Source of the DNA: Patescibacteria group bacterium
GTDB lineage: Bacteria; Patescibacteria; Paceibacteria; UBA6257; 2-01-FULL-56-20
Assembly (NCBI GenBank): GCA_018971305.1
Contig: JAGXBC010000002.1
Location: forward strand, 124,001-188,000
Direction: 5' to 3'
Length of the DNA stretch: 64,000 bases
The position numbers were made by a program, and so were the translations under genes. Below are positions 16,456-26,100 of the stretch, one piece after another. The notes under the pieces are model-generated. The model did not search any database. It saw nothing but the letters and a program-made list of their open reading frames with translations, and was not told where the DNA came from. The first letter of the stretch is position 1. Each line of letters opens with the position of its first letter.

Positions 16456-17151
16456 ATGGATTTCGATAAAAGCATTGTTATTCTCAATCAATTACTTTCT
16501 GACGAAAACCCCGAGGCATTTAACAGCTCGTGGATTTTGAAGCATGCGCCGAAGGTGTACCGCTTCATTTGGAAAAATGTCCGAACCGAAATTGGCACGG
16601 TAGACTGGGATCGCGTGACTTATGCGATCGAATGGAAATACCAGCGGCGATGGGCTCCAGGCAAGCAAAAGAAGAACATCGTTCCTTACGAGAATCCGGT
16701 CGAGGTTGAATCGATACTCAAAAAATATGAGGGCAAGACGTATGTCTTTGTCGCTCCCACTGATCTGAACGACCGCCGCGTTCGAGATATCATGAGTATC
16801 TCGCTCGTGCGGCTGGCGCAGAACGGCAATCTTTCAGCCAAAGAAGAATTGATGAAGCTTCTCGGTTACACAATTGCCGATTGGTTGGAACGTTTCTATT
16901 TCCTTTCTCGCTGGCAGGGATACGATGACCAAATTCGAGAAAATCTTGAGCGATGCATCCGCCGCTACCGCTACACCGGATCATTTGCGATGTATCTTTT
17001 TCGGACGCTTGAGTACGCAGGGCGTGGTATCCGGCCATTCTACGCGTATTCACTCGACAAGCCCGTCGCATGCGATGCTGAGAAGCGGATGATCGAGAAC
17101 GTCGTCCAAGATACGGAAACAGGCGAGATACAGCTCTATGGCCGAGCATAA
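16456..17151 (+). CDS. helical protein with sigma-70 region 2-like segment
   Basis: 231 residues. Residues about 110-200 read like sigma-70 region 2: a helix (SLVRLAQNGNLSAKEELMKLLG), an aromatic-rich middle, and RYRYTGSFAMYLFRTLEYAGRG, which resembles the conserved GSFxxYLxRxL of region 2. No region 4 is evident, so a complete sigma factor is not claimed. It is the last gene of the G+C-richer block, and TATATT lies next to its ATG. It could be a phage-type regulator, a region-2-only factor, or unrelated. Confidence 0.5.
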   Translation: MDFDKSIVILNQLLSDENPEAFNSSWILKHAPKVYRFIWKNVRTEIGTVDWDRVTYAIEWKYQRRWAPGKQKKNIVPYENPVEVESILKKYEGKTYVFVAPTDLNDRRVRDIMSISLVRLAQNGNLSAKEELMKLLGYTIADWLERFYFLSRWQGYDDQIRENLERCIRRYRYTGSFAMYLFRTLEYAGRGIRPFYAYSLDKPVACDAEKRMIENVVQDTETGEIQLYGRA

Positions 17152-17245
17152 ATTATCGCGCAGAAAATCGTGCGCAACTTTATCGGCTACAATCGGATAT
17201 AATCGGCTATAGGTGGTATATCCGATTCCATTTTGGACTTATGGC

Positions 17246-17285
17246 CATTTCAGTTTTTGTACTGAATTGTTAAATAACTGAAATG
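17246..17285. repeat. 10-bp inverted repeat
   Basis: CATTTCAGTT (17246-17255) and AACTGAAATG (17276-17285) are exact complements with a 20-nt loop. Confidence 0.6.
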
Positions 17286-17305
17286 ACTATTTGTATGAAA
17301 TGTTC

Positions 17306-17328
17306 CATTTTGGACAAAGTCCAAAATG
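17306..17328. repeat. 10-bp inverted repeat sharing its core with 4791-4800
   Basis: CATTTTGGAC, a 3-nt AAA loop, GTCCAAAATG. It contains ATTTTGGACA, also found downstream of the recombinase gene at 4791-4800. A half-copy, CATTTTGGAC, is at 17228. Confidence 0.65.
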
Positions 17329-17584
17329 CCCTCCGAGTGTCCAATATGTCCAAAATGGATGCGACCGCGAGGCTTCGGCCCTACCAAAATTTCCGAAAAT
17401 GCCCTATAATTTTTTCCAAACCCAGCGATCGGGAGGCCTCAAAAGAGAGGAGAAGAAAACCCTTGGAAACGCTTGTGTGGTTGCATCCAAAGAGGTCGCA
17501 GACCGCTAGGGGGCACCAGTTAGTTTGTCCTTTGAAGAAATAATAAAATAGAGTCGTATTGAAACAGCCCTATTTTATTTTTTG

Positions 17585-17656
17585 TGCGCATGGTAGGAAT
17601 CGAACCTACGACCTCGTTCTTATCAGGAACGCGTTCTACCACTGAACTACATGCGC
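17585..17656 (-). tRNA. tRNA-Ile (GAU)
   Basis: A 72-nt cloverleaf: acceptor GCGCATG/CATGCGC, U8-A9, D-arm GTTC/GAAC, anticodon stem CGTTC/GAACG with loop CTGATAA (anticodon GAT), T-arm GTAGG-TTCGATT-CCTAC, discriminator A. No CCA is encoded. Its 3' end faces the palindrome-rich edge of the G+C-richer block. Confidence 0.95.
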
Positions 17657-17756
17657 CTTTTCGGTTTTGGGGTGGTATGCCTACGATGACAATTATAGAC
17701 AATTTTATTTAAAAATTCCATTCCAGCCAACGTGCCTCTTTGGACATATGGCGGGT

Positions 17757-17762
17757 TATAAT
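17757..17762 (+). promoter_or_regulatory. -10 box of the pseudouridine synthase gene (leaderless)
   Basis: TATAAT ends 6 nt before ATG 17769 and decides that start against longer in-frame options. Confidence 0.6.
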
Positions 17763-17768
17763 GAATAT

Positions 17769-18494
17769 ATGCTTGAACCGGAAGTTATCTATGAGGATAA
17801 AAATTTTTTGGCGGTGAATAAACCGGCCGGGCTTTTAGTCCATGGCGCAAGGAACATAAGTCAGGTAGCGAGTGAGTCAACTCTTGTTGATTGGCTTGTG
17901 CAAAAATATCCGGAAATAAAAACGGTGGGGGATGACCCCGAAACGCGTCCAGGAATTATCCACCGTTTAGACAAAGCGACTTCCGGCGTTTTGCTTATAG
18001 CGAGAACACAGGACTATTTTAAATATCTAAAATCTCTTTTTCAGAAGCATGAAATCAAAAAAATTTATTTAGCCGTTGCTGCTGGAATAGTTGAGCCGCG
18101 GGAGGGGATTATAGACAGGCCAATCGGCATCCGCAATGGCACGCTTAAGCGGAGCGTTCATTCGGCGAAAATGGCCAAAGAAGCGGTTACTGGATATAAG
18201 GTGGTCAAATATATCAGTGACACGGGACAAGCGGGAAGCGAGAAAAAACTTTCTTTTTTAGAAATTTATCCCAAAACGGGAAGGACGCACCAAATCCGGG
18301 TGCACCTCGGAAGCATAGGACATCCTATAATGGGTGATTTGTTGTATGGAGGAAAAGTTGGTCATCGACCCTTAAAACGATTAATGCTTCATGCCCTATC
18401 CATCGAATTTACCGACAATAATGGGAGGAGAATGAAAATAGAAGCTGAACCGCCAGATGACTTTATGAGTATCATTAACGCGTCCGATAATTAA
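17769..18494 (+). CDS. RluA-family 23S rRNA/tRNA pseudouridine synthase
   Basis: 241 residues from ATG 17769, chosen because TATAAT lies just upstream and the family N-terminus (VIYEDKNFLAVNKPAGLLVH) follows directly. The catalytic Asp is in HRLDKATSGVLLIA, and the later motif KTGRTHQIRVHLGSIGHPI is complete. There is no S4 domain, so the substrate (rRNA or tRNA position) cannot be assigned. It stands alone between tRNA-Ile and the pilus genes. Confidence 0.9.
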   Translation: MLEPEVIYEDKNFLAVNKPAGLLVHGARNISQVASESTLVDWLVQKYPEIKTVGDDPETRPGIIHRLDKATSGVLLIARTQDYFKYLKSLFQKHEIKKIYLAVAAGIVEPREGIIDRPIGIRNGTLKRSVHSAKMAKEAVTGYKVVKYISDTGQAGSEKKLSFLEIYPKTGRTHQIRVHLGSIGHPIMGDLLYGGKVGHRPLKRLMLHALSIEFTDNNGRRMKIEAEPPDDFMSIINASDN

Positions 18495-18533
18495 TTTACC
18501 TCTTCATAAAAACGAAAAATAAGTTATCCACAG

Positions 18534-18542
18534 TACTCCATT
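18534..18542 (+). promoter_or_regulatory. DnaA-box-like 9-mer upstream of the major pilin gene
   Basis: TTATCCACA matches the consensus DnaA box. A second copy is at 27135, also upstream of a pilin gene. It is isolated, so it is not an origin. Confidence 0.35.
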
Positions 18543-18608
18543 TGGCGGTTTCCGGCATTTGCTATAATAAATCTATTAATGAAAGGTCGGGTTTCAGGCT
18601 AATTTCAA

Positions 18609-19190
18609 ATGAAACATAACAAAAATAATAATAAGGGTTTCACCCTCATAGAGCTTCTAGTTGTCATCGCCATTATCGCCGTTCTTTCCATTGTTGTCAT
18701 CCTAACCTTGAATCCGGCAGAGCTTCTGAAGCAGGCCAGGGATTCCAACAGGATTTCAGATTTAAATACGATGAAAAGCGCCATCTCCCTATATTTGGCG
18801 GATGTCAGCACTGTGAATTTGGGAACTGCAAGTAAGTGTTATTTTGGAGTCATTACTACAACAACTTGTGCTACTTGGATGACTACCCAGAGTGCCACCC
18901 AAACGACGGCTATAGCTACGGCAAGAAGTGTTAGCGGTAATGGTTGGATACCGGTAGCGTTCACGAACATCAGTTCGGGTGCGCCAATTGGGTCAGAGCC
19001 TCTTGATCCAACAAACACAGGCAACCTTTTCTACAGCTATATGGCCACTTCTTCGCCGTCGACTACCTTCAAACTTGCTGCGAAGACAGAGAGTGTCAAA
19101 TACAGCGCAAGCGGAACTTCCGATGTTGAATCTACTGACGGTGGTAAAGATAATTCGACCTACGAGACGGGGACTGAGATTACGATGTAG
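18609..19190 (+). CDS. type IV pilin (prepilin), probable major subunit
   Basis: 193 residues. A short basic leader ends KHNKNNNKG, cleaved before the methylated Phe of FTLIELLVVIAIIAVLSIVV, with the conserved Glu at +5. The helix continues as TLNPAELLKQARDSNRISDL, a sequence typical of CPR pilins. The C-terminal domain has one Cys pair in the middle (CYFGVITTTTCATW) that may form a disulfide loop. A terminator follows. It would need a prepilin peptidase, which is not in this window. Confidence 0.92.
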   Translation: MKHNKNNNKGFTLIELLVVIAIIAVLSIVVILTLNPAELLKQARDSNRISDLNTMKSAISLYLADVSTVNLGTASKCYFGVITTTTCATWMTTQSATQTTAIATARSVSGNGWIPVAFTNISSGAPIGSEPLDPTNTGNLFYSYMATSSPSTTFKLAAKTESVKYSASGTSDVESTDGGKDNSTYETGTEITM

Positions 19191-19221
19191 TTTGAACTGG
19201 CGATTCTTGCTTATGCGGCAA

Positions 19222-19257
19222 AACAGCGGCAATTCTTCGCGAATAGCCGCTGTTTTT
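19222..19257 (+). terminator. terminator after the pilin gene
   Basis: AACAGCGGC (19222-19230) and GCCGCTGTT (19246-19254) pair and a T-run follows. Confidence 0.85.
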
Positions 19258-19381
19258 GTTATTATTATGATAATCACGATACAAGATATACGCAACACGA
19301 GATGTAAAAATGAAATGTAATTAGAGTGCTTTTTCATAATACTTGCCTCGTGATATGTGATACGCGCTTCGTGTCAATGCC

Positions 19382-21097
19382 ATGCACATCCCCTTACCCG
19401 AACCGCAATTAAAGAGAATATTGATTGACGACAAGCTCATAACTTCGGAGCGTTTTGATGCTCTTCTTGACGAAGCCGAAAGGAAAAATCAGAGTATTTT
19501 GGATGTGCTCGTAGCTCAGGGTATAGTTGACGCAAATTATTTGGGAAATTTAGTGGCCGATGCCTTAGGGGTGGGGCGTGTTGATTTTTCCAATATTGCG
19601 ATAGATAAGGAATTAGTTCAGCTTATACCGGAGCAGACCTCCAGACAGAGGCAGGCGATTCTTTTCCGCCGCGAACCGGACGGAATTATAGATGTGGCGA
19701 TGACCGATCCGTCTGACCTGGAAACGATAGAATTTTTAACCCAGCGCCTAAAAACAAAAATAAAACCGTTCCTGGCCACGACAGACGATTTGAACAGGGG
19801 ATTTTCCGTTTATGGCTATGAGCTTGGTCAAGATTTCAAAAAACTGATTGAAGACAATATCCGGCAGTCGCTATCCGTGAGGTCGAAGACAATAGAAGAG
19901 GCCGCCGCAGAACTGCCAATTGTGGGTATCGTTGATAATTTATTGTCTTACGCCATTGCTTCGCGGGCTTCAGACATCCATATAGAAATTCTAGAAGACT
20001 CCATGCTTGTGCGTTACCGCATAGACGGCATCCTTTATGAAGTTTTGAATGTCACTAAGGTTATTCACTCTGCCATCGTTGCCAGGATTAAATTATTATC
20101 TGGTCTCAAGATAGACGAGCACATGAGACCGCAGGACGGACGTTTTCGGCATCAGATAGTAAACCAAGTTGTAGACGTGCGTGTCTCCGCGATACCGACC
20201 TATTATGGCGAGAAAGTAGAAATGCGTCTTTTGGACGCGACGCAGAAACCTTTATCGTTGGAAGAGTTAGGAATGAACGAAACTATTTCTAAAATTGTTA
20301 ATAACAATACTAAAAGTGCTTACGGTATGATTCTATCCTGCGGGCCTACCGGTTCCGGAAAAACGACAACGCTTTACGCGATTATGAATATTTTGAACAA
20401 GCCGGAGGTCAATATTACCACAATTGAAGACCCGATTGAATACAATATGCGCTACGTGAATCAAACGCAGATAAATCCCCAGGCTGGCGTGACCTTTGCC
20501 TCAGGTCTTAGAGCTCTTCTCCGTCAAGACCCCAATATTATTATGGTGGGCGAAATCAGAGACGCCGAGACCGCCGGAATTTCTGTTCAGGCGGCTCTTA
20601 CTGGTCATCTTTTAATGTCTTCCTTGCACACGAACGACGCCCCCACGGCCATCCCGCGCCTCTTTGACCTTAATATTCCGCCATTTCTCGTTTCATCGGT
20701 ATTAAATCTTGTGATAGCTCAACGCCTGGTGAGAAAAATTTGCCAGACCTGCGTTTATTCTTTCGAGGCCGCTTCTGATATCCGCAAGGTTATTGCAGAT
20801 CAGCTTAAAGATGTCGGTGCCGAGAGGGCCGAGGCCGAAATGCCCAAGATTTTTTATCGCGGCAAAGGCTGTGACGATTGCGGTAAGACCGGCTATAAGG
20901 GAAGGCTTGGAATTTTTGAAGCTCTGGAGATAAATGATAAAATTAAGAAGCTTATTGGTACCGGGTCTTTTGAACTGGAGGCCCTGCGCTCCGAGATCAG
21001 AAGAGAGGGGATGAAAACAATGTTTGAAGACGGCTTGGAGAAAGCCGAACTAGCCGTGACCACCATAGAGGAAGTATTGAGGGTCATCAGGGAATAG
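19382..21097 (+). CDS. pilB: type IV pilus assembly ATPase PilB/GspE
   Basis: 571 residues, standard length. An N-terminal MshEN-type domain (about 1-150) precedes the ATPase: Walker A GPTGSGKTTT, the acidic box of TTIEDPIEY, Walker B NIIMVGEIRDAETAG and the His box GHLLMSSLHTNDA. The zinc tetracysteine is present (CQTC ... CDDCGKTGYKGR). This cytosolic hexamer drives pilus extension. No PilT retraction ATPase is in the window. Confidence 0.95.
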   Translation: MHIPLPEPQLKRILIDDKLITSERFDALLDEAERKNQSILDVLVAQGIVDANYLGNLVADALGVGRVDFSNIAIDKELVQLIPEQTSRQRQAILFRREPDGIIDVAMTDPSDLETIEFLTQRLKTKIKPFLATTDDLNRGFSVYGYELGQDFKKLIEDNIRQSLSVRSKTIEEAAAELPIVGIVDNLLSYAIASRASDIHIEILEDSMLVRYRIDGILYEVLNVTKVIHSAIVARIKLLSGLKIDEHMRPQDGRFRHQIVNQVVDVRVSAIPTYYGEKVEMRLLDATQKPLSLEELGMNETISKIVNNNTKSAYGMILSCGPTGSGKTTTLYAIMNILNKPEVNITTIEDPIEYNMRYVNQTQINPQAGVTFASGLRALLRQDPNIIMVGEIRDAETAGISVQAALTGHLLMSSLHTNDAPTAIPRLFDLNIPPFLVSSVLNLVIAQRLVRKICQTCVYSFEAASDIRKVIADQLKDVGAERAEAEMPKIFYRGKGCDDCGKTGYKGRLGIFEALEINDKIKKLIGTGSFELEALRSEIRREGMKTMFEDGLEKAELAVTTIEEVLRVIRE

Positions 21098-21193
21098 AAA
21101 TTAGAAAATAGAACAAAATAAACAAATAAAAAAATAAACAGAGTAGAATTTAATTAGTTGATCGTGGGATTGAAGAAATAAAATCAAATCATC

Positions 21194-21227
21194 CTACTTC
21201 CTACTTTCTACTTTCTACTTTCTACTA
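21194..21227 (+). repeat. tandem heptamer repeat directly before pilC
   Basis: CTACTTC is followed by three CTACTTT units and CTACTA, ending exactly at the pilC ATG (21228). Copy-number change would alter the spacing of upstream signals. Confidence 0.85.
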
Positions 21228-22433
21228 ATGCTTTACCACTACGTTGCCTCCGACAATTCAGGGAAGATTCTAGAAGCGGATTTGGATGCCGATAATTTGA
21301 GCCGCGTTCTTCAATACCTCGCGGGTCGTGACCTCCGCCCTATTTCTGTAAAGCCAGTCAAAGAAAGCGTATTCAACTTCAGGCGTTTTTTTGGAACAAT
21401 AAGTATCTCCGATAAAATTTTTCTTACCAAGTATTTAGCTCTCATGCTGCGCGTGGGAACAGATCTGTTGTCGGCTATCAATATTTTAATTTCCGATTTT
21501 GACAAACCTGCCGTCAAAAATTTTCTTTTGGAGGTTCGTGACAATCTGAGCCGCGGCCAGCAGTTCTATAAGGCCTTTGAGAGTCATCCGGAAGCGTTTT
21601 CCCAAACCTTCGTTAGTTTAATCAAAGCAGCTGAGACATCCGGCAATCTGCAGTCTACATTTGAAGAGCTCTCAACCTCCTTGGTACAGGAATCGGATTT
21701 GAGGAGTAAAATAAGAAGCGCATTTATCTACCCGATAATATTATTGAGCTCGGCATCTGGCGTGGTTGTATTTCTTGTCACCTTCGCTTTGCCCAAAATA
21801 TCCCAGGTTTTCGTTGAGAGCGGCATAAAGCCGCCGTTTTTCTCCGGCCTTGTCTTTAGCGTAGGGCTTTTTATAGGAGGTAATATTTGGATAATTTTGC
21901 CGTTACTCCTCGCCATTATAGGATTTTTGGTTTACGCCTATTTCAAAACCGAAGTCGGCAAACAGATTTTCTATCGGGCTCTGAGCAATACCCCTATAAT
22001 CAAAGAGATTTATAAGCAAATCGCGATTCAGCGGCTTGCTTCCACGATGAGCTCTCTTATGCGCGCCGGACTACCTATAATAGACACAATTAAAGTCGCT
22101 GCCGATACGGTGGGACTAGCCGAATTCAGGTTCAGCTTGGAAAGAATTGCTAACGAGGGGCTGTCTAAGGGTCTGACGATAGGTGAGGCATTCAAGCGCG
22201 AAGTCGTTTTCCCCAGGGCCGTCACCAATCTAATCGCCATTTCCGAAAAAGCTGGGCACCTGGAGGAAGTTCTAAAAACACTTTCCGATTTCTACGCGGC
22301 CAATATCGATTCCAGTATAAAGTCGCTAGTTTCATTCCTGGAGCCGATGCTCCTGTTAATGATGGGTTTGCTCGTGGCGATTATAGCTCTTTCTATAATA
22401 GTGCCAATCTATCAATTGGCTACGCAATTTTAA
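21228..22433 (+). CDS. pilC: type IV pilus inner-membrane platform protein PilC/GspF
   Basis: 401 residues with the two repeated T2SSF domains (about 65-190 and 270-390) and three membrane helices (about 165-190, 205-235 and 368-393). The conserved motifs LMLRVGTDLLSAI and MSSLMRAGLPIIDTI mark the start of each repeat. It works with PilB to extract and assemble pilins. The ATG follows a heptamer tandem repeat with no Shine-Dalgarno. Confidence 0.94.
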   Translation: MLYHYVASDNSGKILEADLDADNLSRVLQYLAGRDLRPISVKPVKESVFNFRRFFGTISISDKIFLTKYLALMLRVGTDLLSAINILISDFDKPAVKNFLLEVRDNLSRGQQFYKAFESHPEAFSQTFVSLIKAAETSGNLQSTFEELSTSLVQESDLRSKIRSAFIYPIILLSSASGVVVFLVTFALPKISQVFVESGIKPPFFSGLVFSVGLFIGGNIWIILPLLLAIIGFLVYAYFKTEVGKQIFYRALSNTPIIKEIYKQIAIQRLASTMSSLMRAGLPIIDTIKVAADTVGLAEFRFSLERIANEGLSKGLTIGEAFKREVVFPRAVTNLIAISEKAGHLEEVLKTLSDFYAANIDSSIKSLVSFLEPMLLLMMGLLVAIIALSIIVPIYQLATQF

Positions 22434-22458
22434 AGTCTCATATCGTAAAATTATAGAT

Positions 22459-22980
22459 ATGACCTATAATTCGGATACTAAGAACTATGGGGCGATAAGA
22501 GGTTTTACCGTTCTTGAGATACTTATAGTTGCCGCAGTTTCTGTTGTAATTACGGTCGTCGTTGCTGCCAGTCTTCTGGGTCAAAAAAACACTACCGCTA
22601 TAAACAATGCCGTAAGGGAAGCCGCTACTACGTTGAGAGAGGCTCAGAGTCGTTCCATCTCGCAGGAGGGCGGTGTGGTTTGGGGTGTGCATTTTGATAA
22701 TAATTCTTCTACGCCCTTTTTTGCTCTTTTCCAGGGTTCCTACCCTGCCGGAGTTGTTGGTAGTTACGGCCTGCCCAGTAATGTTCAATTTTCCAGTTCC
22801 AGCATTGCCTCGGGCGGATCTTTGGAAATAACTTTTGCCAAAGGTTCCGGAGCACCCTCAACCTCAACGTCCCTTTCCATGAATCTAACATCTGGTGGCA
22901 CCGTGACGACTCCGGCGAATATCAGCCGCACATCAAGCGGAAAAATTTTCTTTGATGACTTCAATCGCTCTAATTTATGA
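22459..22980 (+). CDS. pilin-like protein (GspH/FimT-type minor pilin)
   Basis: 173 residues. The leader MTYNSDTKNYGAIRG is cleaved before FTVLEILIVAAVSVVI, with Glu at +5. The body is beta-rich and Ser/Gly-rich (REAATTLREAQSRSIS, FAKGSGAPSTSTSLS), as in GspH-type minor pilins. It overlaps the following short gene by 4 bp (ATGA), so they are coupled. Confidence 0.85.
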   Translation: MTYNSDTKNYGAIRGFTVLEILIVAAVSVVITVVVAASLLGQKNTTAINNAVREAATTLREAQSRSISQEGGVVWGVHFDNNSSTPFFALFQGSYPAGVVGSYGLPSNVQFSSSSIASGGSLEITFAKGSGAPSTSTSLSMNLTSGGTVTTPANISRTSSGKIFFDDFNRSNL

Positions 22981-23177
22981 TTAATAAGAAATTTAGCAAT
23001 TATAGGCGATTAGTGATTGTTATTGTAATCTTGCTTTTGGCCGCTGGGCCGATTTCTTTTGACGTGACAGCACTCTTGCAACTATCCTCTCCGTTTTCTG
23101 TTTTACCCCCGTGGCAAGGGCAATTACCTGCGGCTTCGGTTCCGACGGAATCCCATCACTCACAAACCTTACGGTAA
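22977..23177 (+). CDS. short single-helix protein, possible decayed minor pilin
   Basis: 66 residues. MINKKFSNYRR leads into VIVIVILLLAAGPISF, which resembles the start of a GspI-type pilin, but the GFxxxE processing site is missing and the C-terminal ~35 residues are Pro/Ser-rich with no pilin body. The start overlaps the previous stop (ATGA). It may be a frameshifted or truncated minor pilin whose partner frame is lost, or a true small membrane peptide. Confidence 0.45.
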   Translation: MINKKFSNYRRLVIVIVILLLAAGPISFDVTALLQLSSPFSVLPPWQGQLPAASVPTESHHSQTLR

Positions 23178-23193
23178 CCAATACCAAATCGCT

Positions 23194-26100
23194 ATGAAAA
23201 AATATCTCGTCATAGGAATAGCACTCGCCGCGTTCTTTTCGTTCGCGCCCCGTTCCCATGCCGCATATTCCTATTACATGAGCCTGACCGTGACGAGTAC
23301 GCCGACAATAGCTTCCGGTACGCAAACCAATTTCCCCATGCTTGTATCTTCAACTGTTTCTTCGTGGGCTTCATCTGGTAATGGTGGGAATGTTCAGAAC
23401 CTTACAACAGCTCCGAATGGTGTACAAGAACCAGCTGACCTTGTATTCGCTACCTCTTCGGCAAACTGCGGCACTGCGAACCTCAACTTCGAAACAGAGT
23501 CGTATACTTCCAGCACGGGCGCTCTCATTGATTGGGTAAACGTGCCCTCTCTTTCCGCGGGAAGCGTTATCTATGCTTGTTACGATAATTCTTCGGTGAC
23601 GACCGACCAATCCCATCCGTCTTCCACGTGGAACTCGCAATATCAGGATGTGTTCCATTTTCCGAACGGCACGATTCTTAACGCAAGCGATTCTACTGCA
23701 AATGCGAATAACGGAACTATACATACCGTTACCGCGACAACGACAGGAGAAATTGACGGTGCTGGGAATTACAACGGTTCTTCCGATATTACGCTGAAAT
23801 CATCTCAAGACTATTATAACTTTACGGCGGAAAGCTGGGTAAATTATATACAGGGAGGGCAAATTGAAACTATTGTTTCAAATAAGGGGACGGGGTGTAC
23901 TGCTGGTTCGACAAACGATGGATACGCACTATATGTAAATAGTTACAATACCAGCGATGAAAATCTTGTGTTTGAGGTTGGTAATAATGGCGGTTGTACT
24001 GCACATACTTTCAAAGATTCAACCACCCTTATAGTTCCAGGTAAATGGACGGATGTCGCAGTAACTTATGCAAGCAGTACGGGGAGTGCTTCATTATTCG
24101 TGAATGGTTCGCTTATTGTGTCTACCAGTTCCCTCGCAAAAAATCTTCAGACCAATTCTTCAACGAACCCGTTTACAATCGGCGCTTTTGCCTACAATAC
24201 GAACGTTCCCTATTACATATCGGGCAGGATAGACGAAACGCGAATATCAAATGCGGTGCTCTCACCTTCATGGATTCTCACCGAGTATAATAACCAATCA
24301 AGCCCTTCCACTTTCTACGCGGTGGGGGCGCAGACGGCATTTTCCGCCTCCGACACCTCTCCCCCCACCCCCAACCCCATGGCCTTCGCCTCGGGCTCAC
24401 CGACCGTCACAGGAACTTCAACAATAACAATGAGCGCCACCACGACAGCTACGGATGCTACCTTACCAGTTTATTTCCAATTCGCTAATGTTTCTTGTAC
24501 TTCTAACGGCGGCTCCAATGGCACATCCTCTACCTGGATAACCACGAGTTCTTTCCCCTATAGCAACGCCGGCCTCCAAGCCAACGAATGTTACGCCTAT
24601 ACCGTTCAGGCAAGAGATTCCGTCTCGCCTACTCCGAATACCGGGACGGCCTCGGCAAGCTCTTCCATCTACACCTACGCTTCCACCCCCGGAACCCCAA
24701 CCCTGAACGGTGCCTCCACTTCAACTCTCAATATCACGGTAGCCGCTAACGGCAACCCCAGCTCCAATCCGACAACCCTTTTCTCCGTACAGGTAACCTC
24801 AACCTCACCAACAGACAACAATACTCTAGGCAAATTTATCGACTCCGCAGGAGCCATAACAACTAGTGCCGTCTGGCTTTCTGCCGCAACCTGGAATGCC
24901 GTTGCCATCAAGAACCTCCAGGCGAATACCACTTACGGCATTACAGTCCAAGCGGAGAATAACGGCACCCCGAACATTGCTACCGCCTGGAGCGCGATAG
25001 GGAGCGGGACGACGAATGCCAGTCTACCAGGAACTCCGGGTACGCCGACGTATAGCAATGTTTCTACGTCAACAATGACAGTAAGCTGGACTTCGGCGAC
25101 GAATGCAACTTACTATGACTTGGAGCGCGGCACTAACGGTAATACATTCGCCCATATAACAACAACTACTGCTCCGACGGCAACTTATAACGATTCCGGT
25201 CTCTCTATATCAACCACTTATTATTATCGTGTCAGGGGAAATAACTCATCCGGCGACGGCTCTTACAGCGCATCGTCGAGCCAGGCGACCACGTCGGGCA
25301 ATTCTTCTCCTAATGCGCCCTCCGCGGACTCTCCTGCCAATGCCTTAAGCGATGTGAGCACAGCTCCGGTTTTCAAGATGACGGCAACAGACCCCAATTC
25401 GGACACGATAAGATATAAGGTTATTATTTATTCCAACTCGGGATGCACGACAATCGTGCAGACCAATGACCAAAATTCTTCGCAAACCGGCTGGAGCGGA
25501 CAGAATGCTTCTTCCAGCACTTCTTATACTTCTGGTACGCAGGGGACATATACGGTTCAAAGCAATCTTTCTAGCAATACCACTTATTATTGGCAAACTT
25601 ATGCCATAGACCCATCGGGTTCAAATACCTGGAGTTCGGCTTCAGCTTGTCAGAATTTCACGACTACTTATGGAAATTGGGTAACAGACTCTGGCAGTTG
25701 GAGTATCTCGTCCAGCCAGCTTGTTGCTACGCCTACATCTAGTTCGATATTCCAGATTCATGCCAGCACTACAAGTCAGACGAATGCAGTTGTTGATTTC
25801 AAGATGAAAGCAAGCGCAACAGGTGCTAATACTGGCAGTGGCGGGGCAGTTCTCCGTGCCGATACTGGCAGCAACAGGTATCTACTGCCTGTTGGTAATG
25901 TTCAGAACAATCTTTCTGTTGTCGGTGCGACTATCTCCAACGCATATAGCACCGTTGCTTCCACGGCTTTCACTTTCAGTGCGGCAACCTTCTATCAGTT
26001 CAGGGGGTCGCTTTCCGGAACCTCCTTAAAGTCCTGGATTAACGGCGGCACCGCTATCTCGGCAAGCACATCAAGTTTGGGTAGCTCCGGTTTTTCCGGA

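Larger units (their letters stand above)
17152..17584. other. non-coding, palindrome-rich stretch ending the G+C-richer block
   Basis: No credible gene. Near the left end ATCGG-containing words repeat (17183-17205), with CGGATAT / ATATCCG as an 8-bp-scale palindrome. Three copies of CATTTTGGAC or its complement occur (17228, 17306 with its mirror, and near 17348), plus the inverted repeat at 17246-17285. The right part (17360-17540) shows nothing I can identify. The stretch adjoins the 3' end of tRNA-Ile, a common integration site. Confidence 0.6.

Noticed and set aside
17283..17543. Overlapping short frames in the non-coding stretch before tRNA-Ile
   Set aside because: They run through palindromes, have no start signals and encode no recognisable sequence.
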